From Parapedobacter indicus (GTDB lineage: Bacteria > Bacteroidota > Bacteroidia > Sphingobacteriales > Sphingobacteriaceae): a DNA stretch of 64,000 nucleotides. The stretch is taken from assembly GCF_900113765.1 (NCBI RefSeq), contig NZ_FOQO01000008.1, positions 248,001 through 312,000 of the forward strand, in the 5' to 3' direction. Numbering within the stretch: position 1 is the stretch's first letter; each line of letters opens with the position of its first letter. The position numbers were made by a program, and so were the translations under genes. Below are positions 1-8,650 of this stretch, in pieces. The notes under the pieces were generated by a model. That model saw only the letters and a list, made by a program, of their open reading frames with translations, was not told where the DNA came from and made no database searches.

Positions 1-1646
1 TATACGTTGGTAGCCAGGTAGTCCGTCGTCCTTCTGAATTCTTGAAGGTCGTTGGTATTCGTACCGGTATAGCCAATTACGCCTTCATATCGGCTGTAAG
101 GCACCTGTACCCGGTTTTGTTGCGACCCGATATCCATGCTTTGAAAGGTAAAGTCGCCACGAAGGGTTAGGCTTTTGTCAAAAAACTCCGCCTTCGCAGC
201 AGTCCGGTTTTTGAGGAAACGTCGTCCTTCATCTGTGCCATTTCTACCGATATAATAGTCGCCAACGGTGTAAGCTGCAGGAAAAGATAGGGTACCATCG
301 GGGTTGAGCAACGGCGCCAAGGGGTGTCCTTCATCCGCCATATTGCGCCAGATACCGCTTCCTTCCCCCACGTTCAACGGTTGGTGGTATTCCATGCGCG
401 AATACTCCGTATTGTTTTCCAACTGCAACCACGGCGTTAATTGAATAGTTCCCTTTGCACGCAGGTTATACATACTGTAGGTATCCGTATTGTAGCGGAA
501 AAGCCCATCTTGCCCGTTATAGCGACCGCTTACGTAGAATGCGGCCTTATCGTTCCCACCGGAAAGGGCTAGGTTATGGTCCTGGGCGAAGAATCGTTCT
601 TTATACAACTCGTGATACCAGTCCGTGCTGTAATAATACTGATATTCACCCGTGGACGGATTCACTTCAACCCGTGGTAATGAAGGGTCTTCCCACCGCC
701 GTTTTATTTCAGCCAGGTAGGCGGGCGAAAAGGGCAGCGTCTTGTTGACAGCTGTCGGTGTATTGCCATTGTCGTTCCATCGCGACCAGGCATCACTGAA
801 CCCCTGTGCCCACGGGTAAGAATCTGTGATGTTATCCGGGACAGTTGTCGGCGATTTGGATGACAAGTTGGTGGAATACGTAATCGATGTTTTCCCCGCA
901 GCCGCAGATTTTGTGGTAATCAGGACAACGCCGAATGCCGCACGCGCACCATAAATAGAAGCCGATGAAGCATCTTTCAGTATGGAGATACTCTCAATAT
1001 CATTGGGGTTCAGCATCCTTGGATCGCCTTCCACACCATCGATCAGAATCAATGCGCTGCCTCCCTGGCCAATGGATGTCGTTCCCCGTACGTTAAAGGC
1101 GGGCGATTGGGTCGGCTTTCCATCGTACATTTTGATATTCAAATTGGGTACTGCACCCACCAGCCCTTGGGAAATATTGGGAATAGGCCGGTTCTCGAAC
1201 ACTTCTGAGGTCACCTGATCCACGGCGCCGGTGAGGTTAACCTTCCGTTGCGTTCCATAACCCACAACCACGACTTCACTCAACGCGCCGGCTTCTTCGG
1301 TCAACACAAAATTAACGTCCACGCTTGCACCCTCGCGAACGGCTACGGTTTGTTGCTGCGTGCCGTATGAGATGTAAGAAACCTCAACGATGTGCTCGCC
1401 CGGCGTCACCGTAAGGGAAAATCGGCCTTCGTCATCCGTGGCCACGCTTCGTTGCTCGCCCGCGATACGCACGCTCGCTCCCGAAAGCGGTGCTCCCTGC
1501 ACATCCGTCACGCGGCCCACAATACGGCCCGTTTGTTGAAGGGTATTAGAAGTGGCTAACGCATGCAGCCAAGCCCCATTTACAAAGATGATAAGATAAA
1601 GTAAAGCTATTCTTACATACCATTTACCTACTAATAAACGATTCAT
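1..1646 (-). CDS. SusC/RagA-type TonB-dependent outer-membrane receptor, C-terminus beyond left edge
   Basis: This outer-membrane importer takes up oligomeric nutrients together with a SusD lipoprotein, powered by TonB. The frame starts at 1646 (MNRLLVGKWY...) and stays open to base 1, giving about 548 residues. A hydrophobic signal segment comes first, then a carboxypeptidase-regulatory-like domain (GRVTDVQGAPLSGASVRI), the SusC box EVVVVGYGTQRK, and the plug domain with NVRGTTSIGQGG and the SusC-typical SILKDASSASIYGARA. The barrel region follows. The SusD partner would lie past the left edge. The start sits behind an unusually long leader of about 375 nt if the -7 box at 2029-2036 is used. 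The promoter and upstream palindrome match those of the susC at 5265-8366, so the two are probably co-regulated. The substrate cannot be read from the sequence. Confidence 0.95.
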   Translation of the reverse strand, partial: MNRLLVGKWYVRIALLYLIIFVNGAWLHALATSNTLQQTGRIVGRVTDVQGAPLSGASVRIAGEQRSVATDDEGRFSLTVTPGEHIVEVSYISYGTQQQTVAVREGASVDVNFVLTEEAGALSEVVVVGYGTQRKVNLTGAVDQVTSEVFENRPIPNISQGLVGAVPNLNIKMYDGKPTQSPAFNVRGTTSIGQGGSALILIDGVEGDPRMLNPNDIESISILKDASSASIYGARAAFGVVLITTKSAAAGKTSITYSTNLSSKSPTTVPDNITDSYPWAQGFSDAWSRWNDNGNTPTAVNKTLPFSPAYLAEIKRRWEDPSLPRVEVNPSTGEYQYYYSTDWYHELYKERFFAQDHNLALSGGNDKAAFYVSGRYNGQDGLFRYNTDTYSMYNLRAKGTIQLTPWLQLENNTEYSRMEYHQPLNVGEGSGIWRNMADEGHPLAPLLNPDGTLSFPAAYTVGDYYIGRNGTDEGRRFLKNRTAAKAEFFDKSLTLRGDFTFQSMDIGSQQNRVQVPYSRYEGVIGYTGTNTNDLQEFRRTTDYLATNV

Positions 1647-1707
1647 TGTACACTAATTTTTGCCTTCAAAAGAGTCAGATTCATTCTTTTCCTTATCTTT
1701 GAAGGCA

Positions 1708-1820
1708 TGGTGATACCTATTGTATTACTCATAGAGGGATTACAGCCTCAGATGTCCAGTCTATACTGCTTTCCCACACCCTGAACGGGTACGTCACTAT
1801 GCCGTACCTGTTCGCTTTTT
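1708..1820 (+). ncRNA. candidate antisense small RNA opposite the susC leader
   Basis: The sequence shows a perfect TAnnTTTG box on the plus strand (TATCTTTG, 1694-1701). About 80 nt further on is a hairpin with 11-bp arms (1783-1793 and 1803-1813, one G-T pair, 9-nt loop) followed by GCTTTTTATC, which has the layout of a rho-independent terminator. The predicted transcript of about 110 nt would be antisense to the susC leader. Antisense RNAs opposite susC leaders (DonS type) are known in Bacteroides; assigning this one to that group is inference. No good -33 TTG is seen at the right spacing. Confidence 0.4.
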
Positions 1821-2028
1821 ATCAAGAGATCACAATCTTTTGCCCTCCTCTTTACTAATGAACTTGAAACTTATTTGGCATATACCGTTATCTATCGCAA
1901 GAAATGATATAACCTAGATGCCTATACAATGATACCGCGTATACAAAAACTGGTGATTAAACCTGAGTTACGTTTGTTTTAACTGACTGAACCGGCCAAT
2001 ATCTTTTTATCATCTATAATTGTACTAA

Positions 2029-2060
2029 CAAAGCTAATTGGTTTGCCCCCAATAAATCAA
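2029..2060 (-). promoter_or_regulatory. promoter of the left-edge susC
   Basis: On the minus strand TAGCTTTG (2029-2036) is a perfect match to the Bacteroidota -7 consensus TAnnTTTG. TTGATTTATTG (2050-2060) supplies TTG at roughly -33. The same TTGATTTATTG segment recurs at 8517-8527 in front of the second susC. The predicted start of transcription is near 2022. Confidence 0.6.
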
Positions 2061-2081
2061 GCAATTGAGCAGTTATCTCAA

Positions 2082-2095
2082 CGCAAAGGTTTGCG
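2082..2095. promoter_or_regulatory. LacI-type operator palindrome CGCAAAGGTTTGCG (copy 1)
   Basis: Six-base arms CGCAAA/TTTGCG flank a central GG. The identical 14-mer occurs at 8549-8562. LacI-family operators typically resemble CGCAAACGTTTGCG, and two LacI-type genes lie at 8651-10722, so a LacI-type regulator is the likely ligand (inference). The centre is about 56 bp upstream of the -7 box. Confidence 0.65.
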
Positions 2096-2113
2096 CGATA
2101 ATTGCTAGCGGTG

Positions 2114-3661
2114 TTATTTTACTTCATCAGGAAAAAATACATCAAACATGCTATCAATCTGAAAGGTACGTACTCCCGCGTCCGAGAGATTCTTAATGGA
2201 TGTCGCGCCTTTACCCAACACATCGCCTTGCTGTGCCCATGCATTGACAGCACCTACTACCGCAATGCCGTGACGGTCGGCCCACCGGACATCGTCCGCA
2301 CTGATGTCGTTTGAAAACAAGTAATAATAAGATGCGTTAAAGTCACTCCGTTTCCGATTGGCTTCCAATTGCTGCCGTGTACAGCTCAGCGAAATCCTGC
2401 CACGATAGAAGTCGGTCGATTCATCGGTACCTATCATCATGGCATCGGCCAGCAAGTCATACGTAGCCAGCATTTGCAGGAGCCTGCCGTGCAAGACGGT
2501 GTCATTGCCCGGTATTTTGAGGTCTATCATTACACCTATACGCCCACTGGCTTTCGATAAAATTTCTTCTAAGCGGTGTACTCGATTATCTCGATCGCCC
2601 TTGAGTCTGCGCATAGCCGGCCATGTCATTTCGGTTACAGGGGTATCGACCCCGTAGTATCGGAGGAAATTGCGATCGTGGTGCACCACAAAGACGCTGT
2701 CCTTACTCATACGCACATCAATTTCTACCCGGCAGTATCCACGGAGGATGGCTTTTTCCAAAGCTTGTAAACTGTTTTCAGCTGTATTCTCGTCCACGAC
2801 GCCCCCACGGTGGGCAATAAGCCGGAAATCTCCAAAACGTCGATCCGCTTGTCCATGCGTTTGGCGTCTGCCGAAACCTGAAAAAAACTCGGTACAACGT
2901 TCGATCTGATCGGTATTGATAATATCAACTCCCATCGTATGCAGTGTATCCCAAGCGGTGGGTCCGTCGGGAGTACCCCAAAACCGGATTTTCTTACCCA
3001 ATACATGGGCTTTCTCGATGGCATCGGCCACCTGCTTCTTTTCTTTGCCGATCAAGGCCCCTTTTCCGTTCCAGCTTGCATAGCTGGAGAATGGTGCACT
3101 GATGAACGCCACCCGCTCCAATTGATGGGAGGTATACCCTGTGTTAAGCCGCCCATCAAACTGGATAAAACGGGGAAAATCATCAAACGATGTCGGAGGC
3201 GGCGTATCACCGGAAATAACGACCGTCACTGCATAGGGATTAACCGCCGCATCGAACACCTCTGGATGCTTGGCAATGAGGTCTACGATAGGACGCAGGG
3301 TGCTCGCTGCTGGCGTTTTCAAATCGATGAGCAGCACAAACCGGCTGTCCGAAGCTGTCCAGGCCCGTCCGCCATTGGAAGCAAACATAGCTACAATAGG
3401 CTTGATGTATAAGGATTCCAACGTACGGTGAGGTTGCAAATCCTCCAGATCATGCCCTACCAATAGGCGACCATCCTCCGTGGCAAACACATCTGCTTCA
3501 ATGGTATATGCCTGTTGTCCATAGGCTTGGTAAAACGGCATCCGTTGTTCGTAATCGTTGTGCGCGTGTATCAAGACACGTCCGTGTTGGGCAGCCAGAA
3601 GCAGTGGTGCGCAACAAGCGAACAGCAATCCAACGCATCCGAGAAAGCGCATGGTATTCAT
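2114..3661 (-). CDS. secreted two-domain glycerophosphodiester phosphodiesterase
   Basis: This is predicted to cleave glycerophosphodiesters to an alcohol and glycerol phosphate outside the cytoplasm. A signal peptide (residues about 1-24) precedes two related TIM-barrel halves. The N-terminal half (about 28-260) has the HAHNDYEQ motif (32-39), E55/D57 and GHD (69-71), as in the PI-PLC/AIM6-like branch of the GDPD superfamily. The C-terminal half (about 280-515) is a canonical GDPD with HRGG (284-287), the ENTAENS segment, E313/D315 and HHD (327-329). It is the last gene of susC-susD-GDPD, with 3 nt after the susD stop, so it is surely co-transcribed. At 515 residues it is about twice the length of a single GDPD. 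Whether both halves are active, and on which headgroup, is not shown. Confidence 0.85.
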   Translation of the reverse strand: MNTMRFLGCVGLLFACCAPLLLAAQHGRVLIHAHNDYEQRMPFYQAYGQQAYTIEADVFATEDGRLLVGHDLEDLQPHRTLESLYIKPIVAMFASNGGRAWTASDSRFVLLIDLKTPAASTLRPIVDLIAKHPEVFDAAVNPYAVTVVISGDTPPPTSFDDFPRFIQFDGRLNTGYTSHQLERVAFISAPFSSYASWNGKGALIGKEKKQVADAIEKAHVLGKKIRFWGTPDGPTAWDTLHTMGVDIINTDQIERCTEFFSGFGRRQTHGQADRRFGDFRLIAHRGGVVDENTAENSLQALEKAILRGYCRVEIDVRMSKDSVFVVHHDRNFLRYYGVDTPVTEMTWPAMRRLKGDRDNRVHRLEEILSKASGRIGVMIDLKIPGNDTVLHGRLLQMLATYDLLADAMMIGTDESTDFYRGRISLSCTRQQLEANRKRSDFNASYYYLFSNDISADDVRWADRHGIAVVGAVNAWAQQGDVLGKGATSIKNLSDAGVRTFQIDSMFDVFFPDEVK

Positions 3662-3664
3662 CGG

Positions 3665-5248
3665 TTAATAACCTTTATTTTGTTTCAGGTTTTCACTACT
3701 GGCAACTTCGCGCACCGGAATGGCAAATACATGGTGTACCGCGGGGTCGAACTGACGTGCAGGCCACACTTCTATTTCTTCCAAGGAGGAGATAGCTCCT
3801 CCTGCAAGATTTACCTTAAACCCGTGCAGTGGCTGTGCATACGTCGCCTGCGCATCACCCCAGCGAACCAGGTCAAGGTGACGCCACGTACCCCATTCAA
3901 AGGCAAACTCCACACGCCGTTCATTCTTCAGTTGTGCTTTTGTCGCTTGGCTATTGCGTTCCAATCCGGCCCGCTCCCGGACGTCATCCAGCAGCCCTTT
4001 CGCCACGGGATCTCCCTCGCCATTTTTCCAGATCAATGCTTCGGCCTTAATGAGCAGGATCTCTGCATACCGCATCAATGAGATGTTGAGGTCCGTGGTC
4101 ATGTTGTTCCCATCCGGATTCACGGTTTTGCCGATGGCGTCAGCATCCCGGAACGGTGCCAGGTACTTCCTTAAGGTCATTCCGGTCGGGCTCGAAGTGG
4201 AGGACGGGTTCACTTGCCAAATAATATCATTGCCAATGAATGAAACGTGATCGCCGGGTGCCACAATGGTAGCGGCCCGGCGTTCATCCCCTTCTTCAAA
4301 TGCGTTGTATAATTCCAGTGTTGGCTGAAAATATCCCCAGGTGTTGTAGTAGCCAAAACCAGCGTTTTGGAAGGAAATACCTGGCCATTTCGAACCATCG
4401 ATCTCATTGCTCGTTACGCTGAGTATATACTCAGGACTCCAGTTGTTTTCAATTTCAAACACATCGGCGTACTGGTCCAGCAGCCGGTGTTTCTGCGAAT
4501 TGATCACCTTGTCGGCATAGGCGATCGCAATATCGTAAAACGACGCATCGTACTGTGCTGCATATAGCGCTGCCCTTGCCGCGAAACCCCATGCCGCAGT
4601 TTTGTGAGTCAGTCCCCAGTCGCTTTTGGGAATATCCTCGAAAAAAGGCAGGTATCCGGACGCCTTTTCCAAATCGTCGATAATCATTCGGTAATTCTCG
4701 AGTACCGACGCCGGACGCGGCACATCGATTTCCTCCGTCGGCGTACTTTCTGTCACGATGGGAATTCCCCCATTGGGACCGTTGTCGCCGTACCAAGGGG
4801 CAAGCCAGAGGTAGGCAAACGCACGCCAGAAGTAGGCATTGCCCAATACGGTATTGCGTACTTCGTCGGAAATAGCAGTTGCCTTCGGAATATCTGCAAG
4901 TATCCGGTTAGCGTAATTGATGGTTTGGTACATCTGCGGCCAATTGTCACGCACATCCCGCGACGTCGATCCATTATCGATAAAGTTTTTGATGTTGGCC
5001 GCTTCTGCCTGCGTGCGGCCCGTCACCATATCATCGCTGGCATTCTCATACCAGAAAAACCCTCTACCCGTAGTTCCTTCTCTGTACTGCCATTCATATA
5101 AGGCATACACCGTTTGCATGGCCTGCTCATCGGACATACCACTTAAGTCTGAAGGTTGACCATACGGCTCGAATTCCAGAAATTTGTTACAAGACGTAAA
5201 CACAACCAGTGTGATCGTCGTTATCATTAAGATCTTCTTCATCTTCAA
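3665..5248 (-). CDS. SusD/RagB-family nutrient-binding outer-membrane lipoprotein
   Basis: This is the surface lipoprotein that caps the SusC barrel and captures the ligand. The 527-residue protein begins with a lipoprotein signal (MKMKKILMITTITLVVFTSC, lipobox FTSC). SusD features follow: TPR-like N-terminal helices (QTINYANRILADIP), NAYFWRAFAYLWLAPWYGD, TEEIDVPRPASVLENYRMI, and a C-terminal RHLDLVRWGD block with an EIEVWPARQFDP tail. It lies 16 nt downstream of its susC and 3 nt upstream of the phosphodiesterase gene. That suggests a ligand carrying a phosphodiester, but this is inference from context only. Confidence 0.95.
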   Translation of the reverse strand: MKMKKILMITTITLVVFTSCNKFLEFEPYGQPSDLSGMSDEQAMQTVYALYEWQYREGTTGRGFFWYENASDDMVTGRTQAEAANIKNFIDNGSTSRDVRDNWPQMYQTINYANRILADIPKATAISDEVRNTVLGNAYFWRAFAYLWLAPWYGDNGPNGGIPIVTESTPTEEIDVPRPASVLENYRMIIDDLEKASGYLPFFEDIPKSDWGLTHKTAAWGFAARAALYAAQYDASFYDIAIAYADKVINSQKHRLLDQYADVFEIENNWSPEYILSVTSNEIDGSKWPGISFQNAGFGYYNTWGYFQPTLELYNAFEEGDERRAATIVAPGDHVSFIGNDIIWQVNPSSTSSPTGMTLRKYLAPFRDADAIGKTVNPDGNNMTTDLNISLMRYAEILLIKAEALIWKNGEGDPVAKGLLDDVRERAGLERNSQATKAQLKNERRVEFAFEWGTWRHLDLVRWGDAQATYAQPLHGFKVNLAGGAISSLEEIEVWPARQFDPAVHHVFAIPVREVASSENLKQNKGY

Positions 5249-5264
5249 AACGGCTATTTGCTTC

Positions 5265-8200
5265 TTAAAACGAAACGTTAATTCCTAAACTGAACATCCG
5301 CGATACGGGAAACCGGCCGCCATCGATCCCTAAGTTGCCTACTTCGGGGTCAAACGCCGAATAATCGGTGATCGTCAACACGTTTTCGGCATTGGCGTAC
5401 ACCCGTATATCGGTCTTGCCCACTCCACCGATTCGGTCGACTACACTACGGGGTAACGCGTACGACAGGTTTACATTCTTCAACCGCAGGTAATCTGCTT
5501 TTTCTAAGAAATAGGAGGATACTTTTGAATAGTTGCCATTCGGATCATCGATGAAAGACAACCTCGGTACTCCGGAATTAGGATTGTATTCAAATGATTG
5601 CAGGATGTCTGTGGTCATATTCCAACCTTTCAATCCGGAGGAAGACATGGCCCGTACACCATTGAATACATTTACGCCGGAAACCCCCTGCCAAAATAGG
5701 CTCAGACCGAACCCTTTCCACGTGGCTCCCAGTGTAAACCCATACGAAAAATCAGGATAATCATAGGCGCCCATGTATTGCCGGTCGCCATCGTTGATGA
5801 TACCATCATTATTGAAATCCACGAAACGAATATCTCCCGGTTTCGCTGCGGGCTGGATTAACGATGTTTCGCCCGTTTCGGTATGGGTATGGGTGTAGTT
5901 GTTTATCTCTTCCTGGGTCTTGAAAATTCCATCGGCTTCGATCAGGTAATACGAGTACCAAGGCTGCCCCACGACCGATTGCAAGGGCTGCATCGAGTTT
6001 ACACCCTCCGAGTGCGGCACAATCGTTCGCTTGCCCAAATTAAGCACTTTATTCTTCACAGTTCCTAGATTTCCCCGGAAATCCAGCCCTAGATCACCGA
6101 ACTGCTGATTGTAGGCCAATGAAAATTCAAATCCCTTATTCTCAACCTGCCCGACATTGATTTCCGGAGGGGAGGCTACACCTGCTACGGATGGTACTGG
6201 CAACGGCTCGATCAGGTCGTTGGTCTTCTTATTGAAATAATCAGCGGTCAAATTGAGTTTATCATTGAAAAAACCAATATCGATCCCAAAATTCGCCTGT
6301 TCAGCGCGTTCCCATTTCAAGTCCGGATTCGGGATGGTATTTTGATAGAGGCCAAACACTCGTCTATCGGAGTTTTCTCCGAGGAACAAACCATAATCTC
6401 CTAGCCGATAAGGCGGTGCATAGATGAACCTACGGACCGATCGGACATTGCCCACTTGCCCCCAGCTAACACGGAGTTTAAGGAAACTCAATGCGTCGCT
6501 CTTTGGCATAAAGGGTTCAGAAGTGACCTTCCATGCCAAGGATGCTGCGGGGAATATATCGGAATTATCATCGGGGTTCAGCTTGGAAGAAGCGTCCCGC
6601 CTTACACTTCCGGTGATAAAATAACGATCGTCGTATGAATAGGAGAACCGGGCCAAATGCGAGATGATGGATTCCTCCCAGATAGATTCGCCCGGCCTGT
6701 CAGAACTCCAGTCAGATGCGTTTTCAAACACCACATAGTGCGGATATTCGAACTGGTAGCCGCGGGTGTATACATTGTGGCTCCGCCCCGTGGAATAATT
6801 CATCGTAAAGGCCGCTAAAGCAGACACATAATGCTTGCCATTAAACGTTTTCGAATACGAGAGAATGTTTTCCCAGTTCCAGTTCTTGTCCAACGACGAA
6901 CCGATGTTGTGGTAATTTTCGTCGATGGTCCTTCCCGGGGCGGTGAATCTTCCCGTGAAGGTTTCCCCACGGAAACTGGAAGTGTTGTATGAAAAATCCG
7001 ACTTAAATTCCAATCCATCTATGGGTTTTATGCGCAATGAGGATAGCGAAAACACCCGGTTAGTGGGATTGTGCTGCCGCGTGTTCAGCAATTGGGTAAC
7101 GGGGTTCAGCAGATCGGCTTCCACACTGAATCCTTCAGCCAGGGCCCACCGCGGAACCGTCCCGCTCGGAAGTCGGTTGCCCAAGTCATCGTATTCATAC
7201 ATTTCATTGAAGCGTGGATACGCCATGGCGCTGAATACCGCACCGGTATGGCCTGATCCGATTTCACTTTGCCCATTGCTGTATCCATAAAGTAAACTCT
7301 GATTCAAGCTTACCCATTTATTGATTTTGAAACCGAGGTTCAGCCGTGCCGTCAGGTTTTTATTCCATGTGTTTAACAACGTACCTTCTACGTCGTCATA
7401 AGCAAGTGATGCCAGGGCATTCAGCGATTCGGTTCCCCCACTGAGGGTCACGTCATAATGTTGCATGCGGCCCGACCGAAAAATCTCGTCGACCCAATCC
7501 GTACGGGTTACATTGCCATAGGAAAATTGCGCGGGGTCATAAACAGGCGGGAGGTTTCTTCCCGCTGCGGTCGATGCGTCTTTCCACAATCGGTTGAAAT
7601 CTTCTGCAGAAAGTACTTCCGGCGTCCGCCAAGCCTGCTGCACACCGTTCCACGCATTGACATCCACGCGCACTTCGCCTGCCCGAGCTTTCTTGGTAGT
7701 GATGACAATTACGCCTCCCGAACCGGCATAAGCACCGTATATGGCAGAAGAAGCCGCATCTTTCAGTACAGTGACCGATTCAATATCGGCCGGGTTGTAA
7801 GGTGCATTGGGTACCCCATCAACGACATACAGTACCCCATCGCCAGAGCGGTTACCGCGCCCACGTATGCTGATATCACCGGTAGCGCGTGGGTCGCCGC
7901 TTTGTTGTACGCGCACACCGGGCATCTCGCCTTGCAAAATGTTACCCAATGTGGCTGGACGCCCTTTGAACCGTTCGCCCACGTTGACGGACGACACCGC
8001 CACAGACAAGTCTTGTTTCCGGTTTACCGCGTATCCAATCGCCACGACTTCATCCAGCACGCTGGCTTCTCCCCCCAACTGCACGTCGACGGTCGCCCGT
8101 CCGGCCACATATTCTTCGATGGAGGGAAACCCTACATAAGAAAATATCAGTACGGCGTTTGCCGACACCTGGATGGTGTACGCACCCTGTTCGTCGGTCA

Positions 8201-8366
8201 TGGTCGACCTATTCGATTGCTTTTCAGTCACCGTGGCACCTGCCAACGGCTCGCCCGAGCTTTGGTCCGTAACCCTGCCCGTTACCGTACCTTGTGCATA
8301 TACGCTGCTGTACAGCGCAGCGAATATCAATAGCACCGATAGCTTTAAAAGATAAACTTTCCTCAT
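5265..8366 (-). CDS. SusC/RagA-type TonB-dependent outer-membrane receptor
   Basis: This is the outer-membrane import channel paired with the SusD at 3665-5248. The start at 8366 (MRKVYLLKLSVLLIFAALYS) gives a clean signal peptide ending VYAQ. An upstream in-frame start at 8420 would add 18 residues before the signal peptide and is less likely. The 1033-residue protein has a carboxypeptidase-like domain (GRVTDQSSGEPLAGATV), the SusC box DEVVAIGYAVNRKQ, a plug with SIRGRGNRSGDG and TVLKDAASSAIYGAYAGSGG, and a 22-strand-type barrel ending in SLGINVSF. The final Phe is typical of outer-membrane proteins. Transcription probably starts near 8490 under the palindrome at 8549-8562. The divergent neighbour is a LacI-type regulator. 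Confidence 0.95.
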   Translation of the reverse strand: MRKVYLLKLSVLLIFAALYSSVYAQGTVTGRVTDQSSGEPLAGATVTEKQSNRSTMTDEQGAYTIQVSANAVLIFSYVGFPSIEEYVAGRATVDVQLGGEASVLDEVVAIGYAVNRKQDLSVAVSSVNVGERFKGRPATLGNILQGEMPGVRVQQSGDPRATGDISIRGRGNRSGDGVLYVVDGVPNAPYNPADIESVTVLKDAASSAIYGAYAGSGGVIVITTKKARAGEVRVDVNAWNGVQQAWRTPEVLSAEDFNRLWKDASTAAGRNLPPVYDPAQFSYGNVTRTDWVDEIFRSGRMQHYDVTLSGGTESLNALASLAYDDVEGTLLNTWNKNLTARLNLGFKINKWVSLNQSLLYGYSNGQSEIGSGHTGAVFSAMAYPRFNEMYEYDDLGNRLPSGTVPRWALAEGFSVEADLLNPVTQLLNTRQHNPTNRVFSLSSLRIKPIDGLEFKSDFSYNTSSFRGETFTGRFTAPGRTIDENYHNIGSSLDKNWNWENILSYSKTFNGKHYVSALAAFTMNYSTGRSHNVYTRGYQFEYPHYVVFENASDWSSDRPGESIWEESIISHLARFSYSYDDRYFITGSVRRDASSKLNPDDNSDIFPAASLAWKVTSEPFMPKSDALSFLKLRVSWGQVGNVRSVRRFIYAPPYRLGDYGLFLGENSDRRVFGLYQNTIPNPDLKWERAEQANFGIDIGFFNDKLNLTADYFNKKTNDLIEPLPVPSVAGVASPPEINVGQVENKGFEFSLAYNQQFGDLGLDFRGNLGTVKNKVLNLGKRTIVPHSEGVNSMQPLQSVVGQPWYSYYLIEADGIFKTQEEINNYTHTHTETGETSLIQPAAKPGDIRFVDFNNDGIINDGDRQYMGAYDYPDFSYGFTLGATWKGFGLSLFWQGVSGVNVFNGVRAMSSSGLKGWNMTTDILQSFEYNPNSGVPRLSFIDDPNGNYSKVSSYFLEKADYLRLKNVNLSYALPRSVVDRIGGVGKTDIRVYANAENVLTITDYSAFDPEVGNLGIDGGRFPVSRMFSLGINVSF

Positions 8367-8496
8367 ATTAACGATTTTAATTAAGCGGACTACTTTCCGC
8401 GACAAGTATACATACGGCATTAAAACTTTGGATTAACTCCATGTTACGATTAGCCTACTACGAAATTGCTATTTCTTCAAACTTATAATTGTATAG

Positions 8497-8527
8497 CAAA
8501 CTAATCGCTTTTCATGCAATAAATCAA
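8497..8527 (-). promoter_or_regulatory. promoter of susC-susD-phosphodiesterase operon
   Basis: On the minus strand the -7 region reads TTAGTTTG (8497-8504), one mismatch from TAnnTTTG. TTGATTTATTG lies at 8517-8527. Arrangement and sequence match the promoter at 2029-2060, which supports both. Confidence 0.55.
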
Positions 8528-8548
8528 GGGGTTCCCTCGTGATACAAG

Positions 8549-8562
8549 CGCAAAGGTTTGCG
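8549..8562. promoter_or_regulatory. LacI-type operator palindrome CGCAAAGGTTTGCG (copy 2)
   Basis: This is the same 14-mer as at 2082-2095. It is centred 55 bp upstream of the susC -7 box and about 95 bp upstream of the divergent LacI-type gene start. One site could therefore serve both the susC operon and the regulator gene itself. Confidence 0.65.
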
Positions 8563-8650
8563 TAAAGGGATAACTTGCGTTTGGTTATCTGACGTATCTT
8601 AACGAACTTAGGGACATCGTAACGATACGACTACCAATTAATAACCCCAA

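Larger units (their letters stand above)
1647..2113. other. 467-nt intergenic region: long susC leader, promoter, operator, candidate antisense RNA
   Basis: No credible protein-coding gene is present. Reading leftwards toward the susC start, it holds the palindrome at 2082-2095, an AT-rich segment at 2050-2060 shared with the other susC promoter, a TAGCTTTG -7 box (minus strand, 2029-2036), then about 375 nt of leader. Inside the leader is an 11-bp hairpin with a T-run that points rightwards (1783-1820), and a plus-strand TATCTTTG box (1694-1701). Confidence 0.7.

Noticed and set aside
2102-2314. Plus-strand 70-codon frame at the phosphodiesterase end
   Set aside because: It is mostly antisense to the phosphodiesterase coding region, with no homology-like features.
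8613-8623. ATCGTAACGAT palindrome before the LacI-type gene as an autoregulatory operator
   Set aside because: It is a single short occurrence unlike the shared CGCAAAGGTTTGCG site, and no second copy was found.
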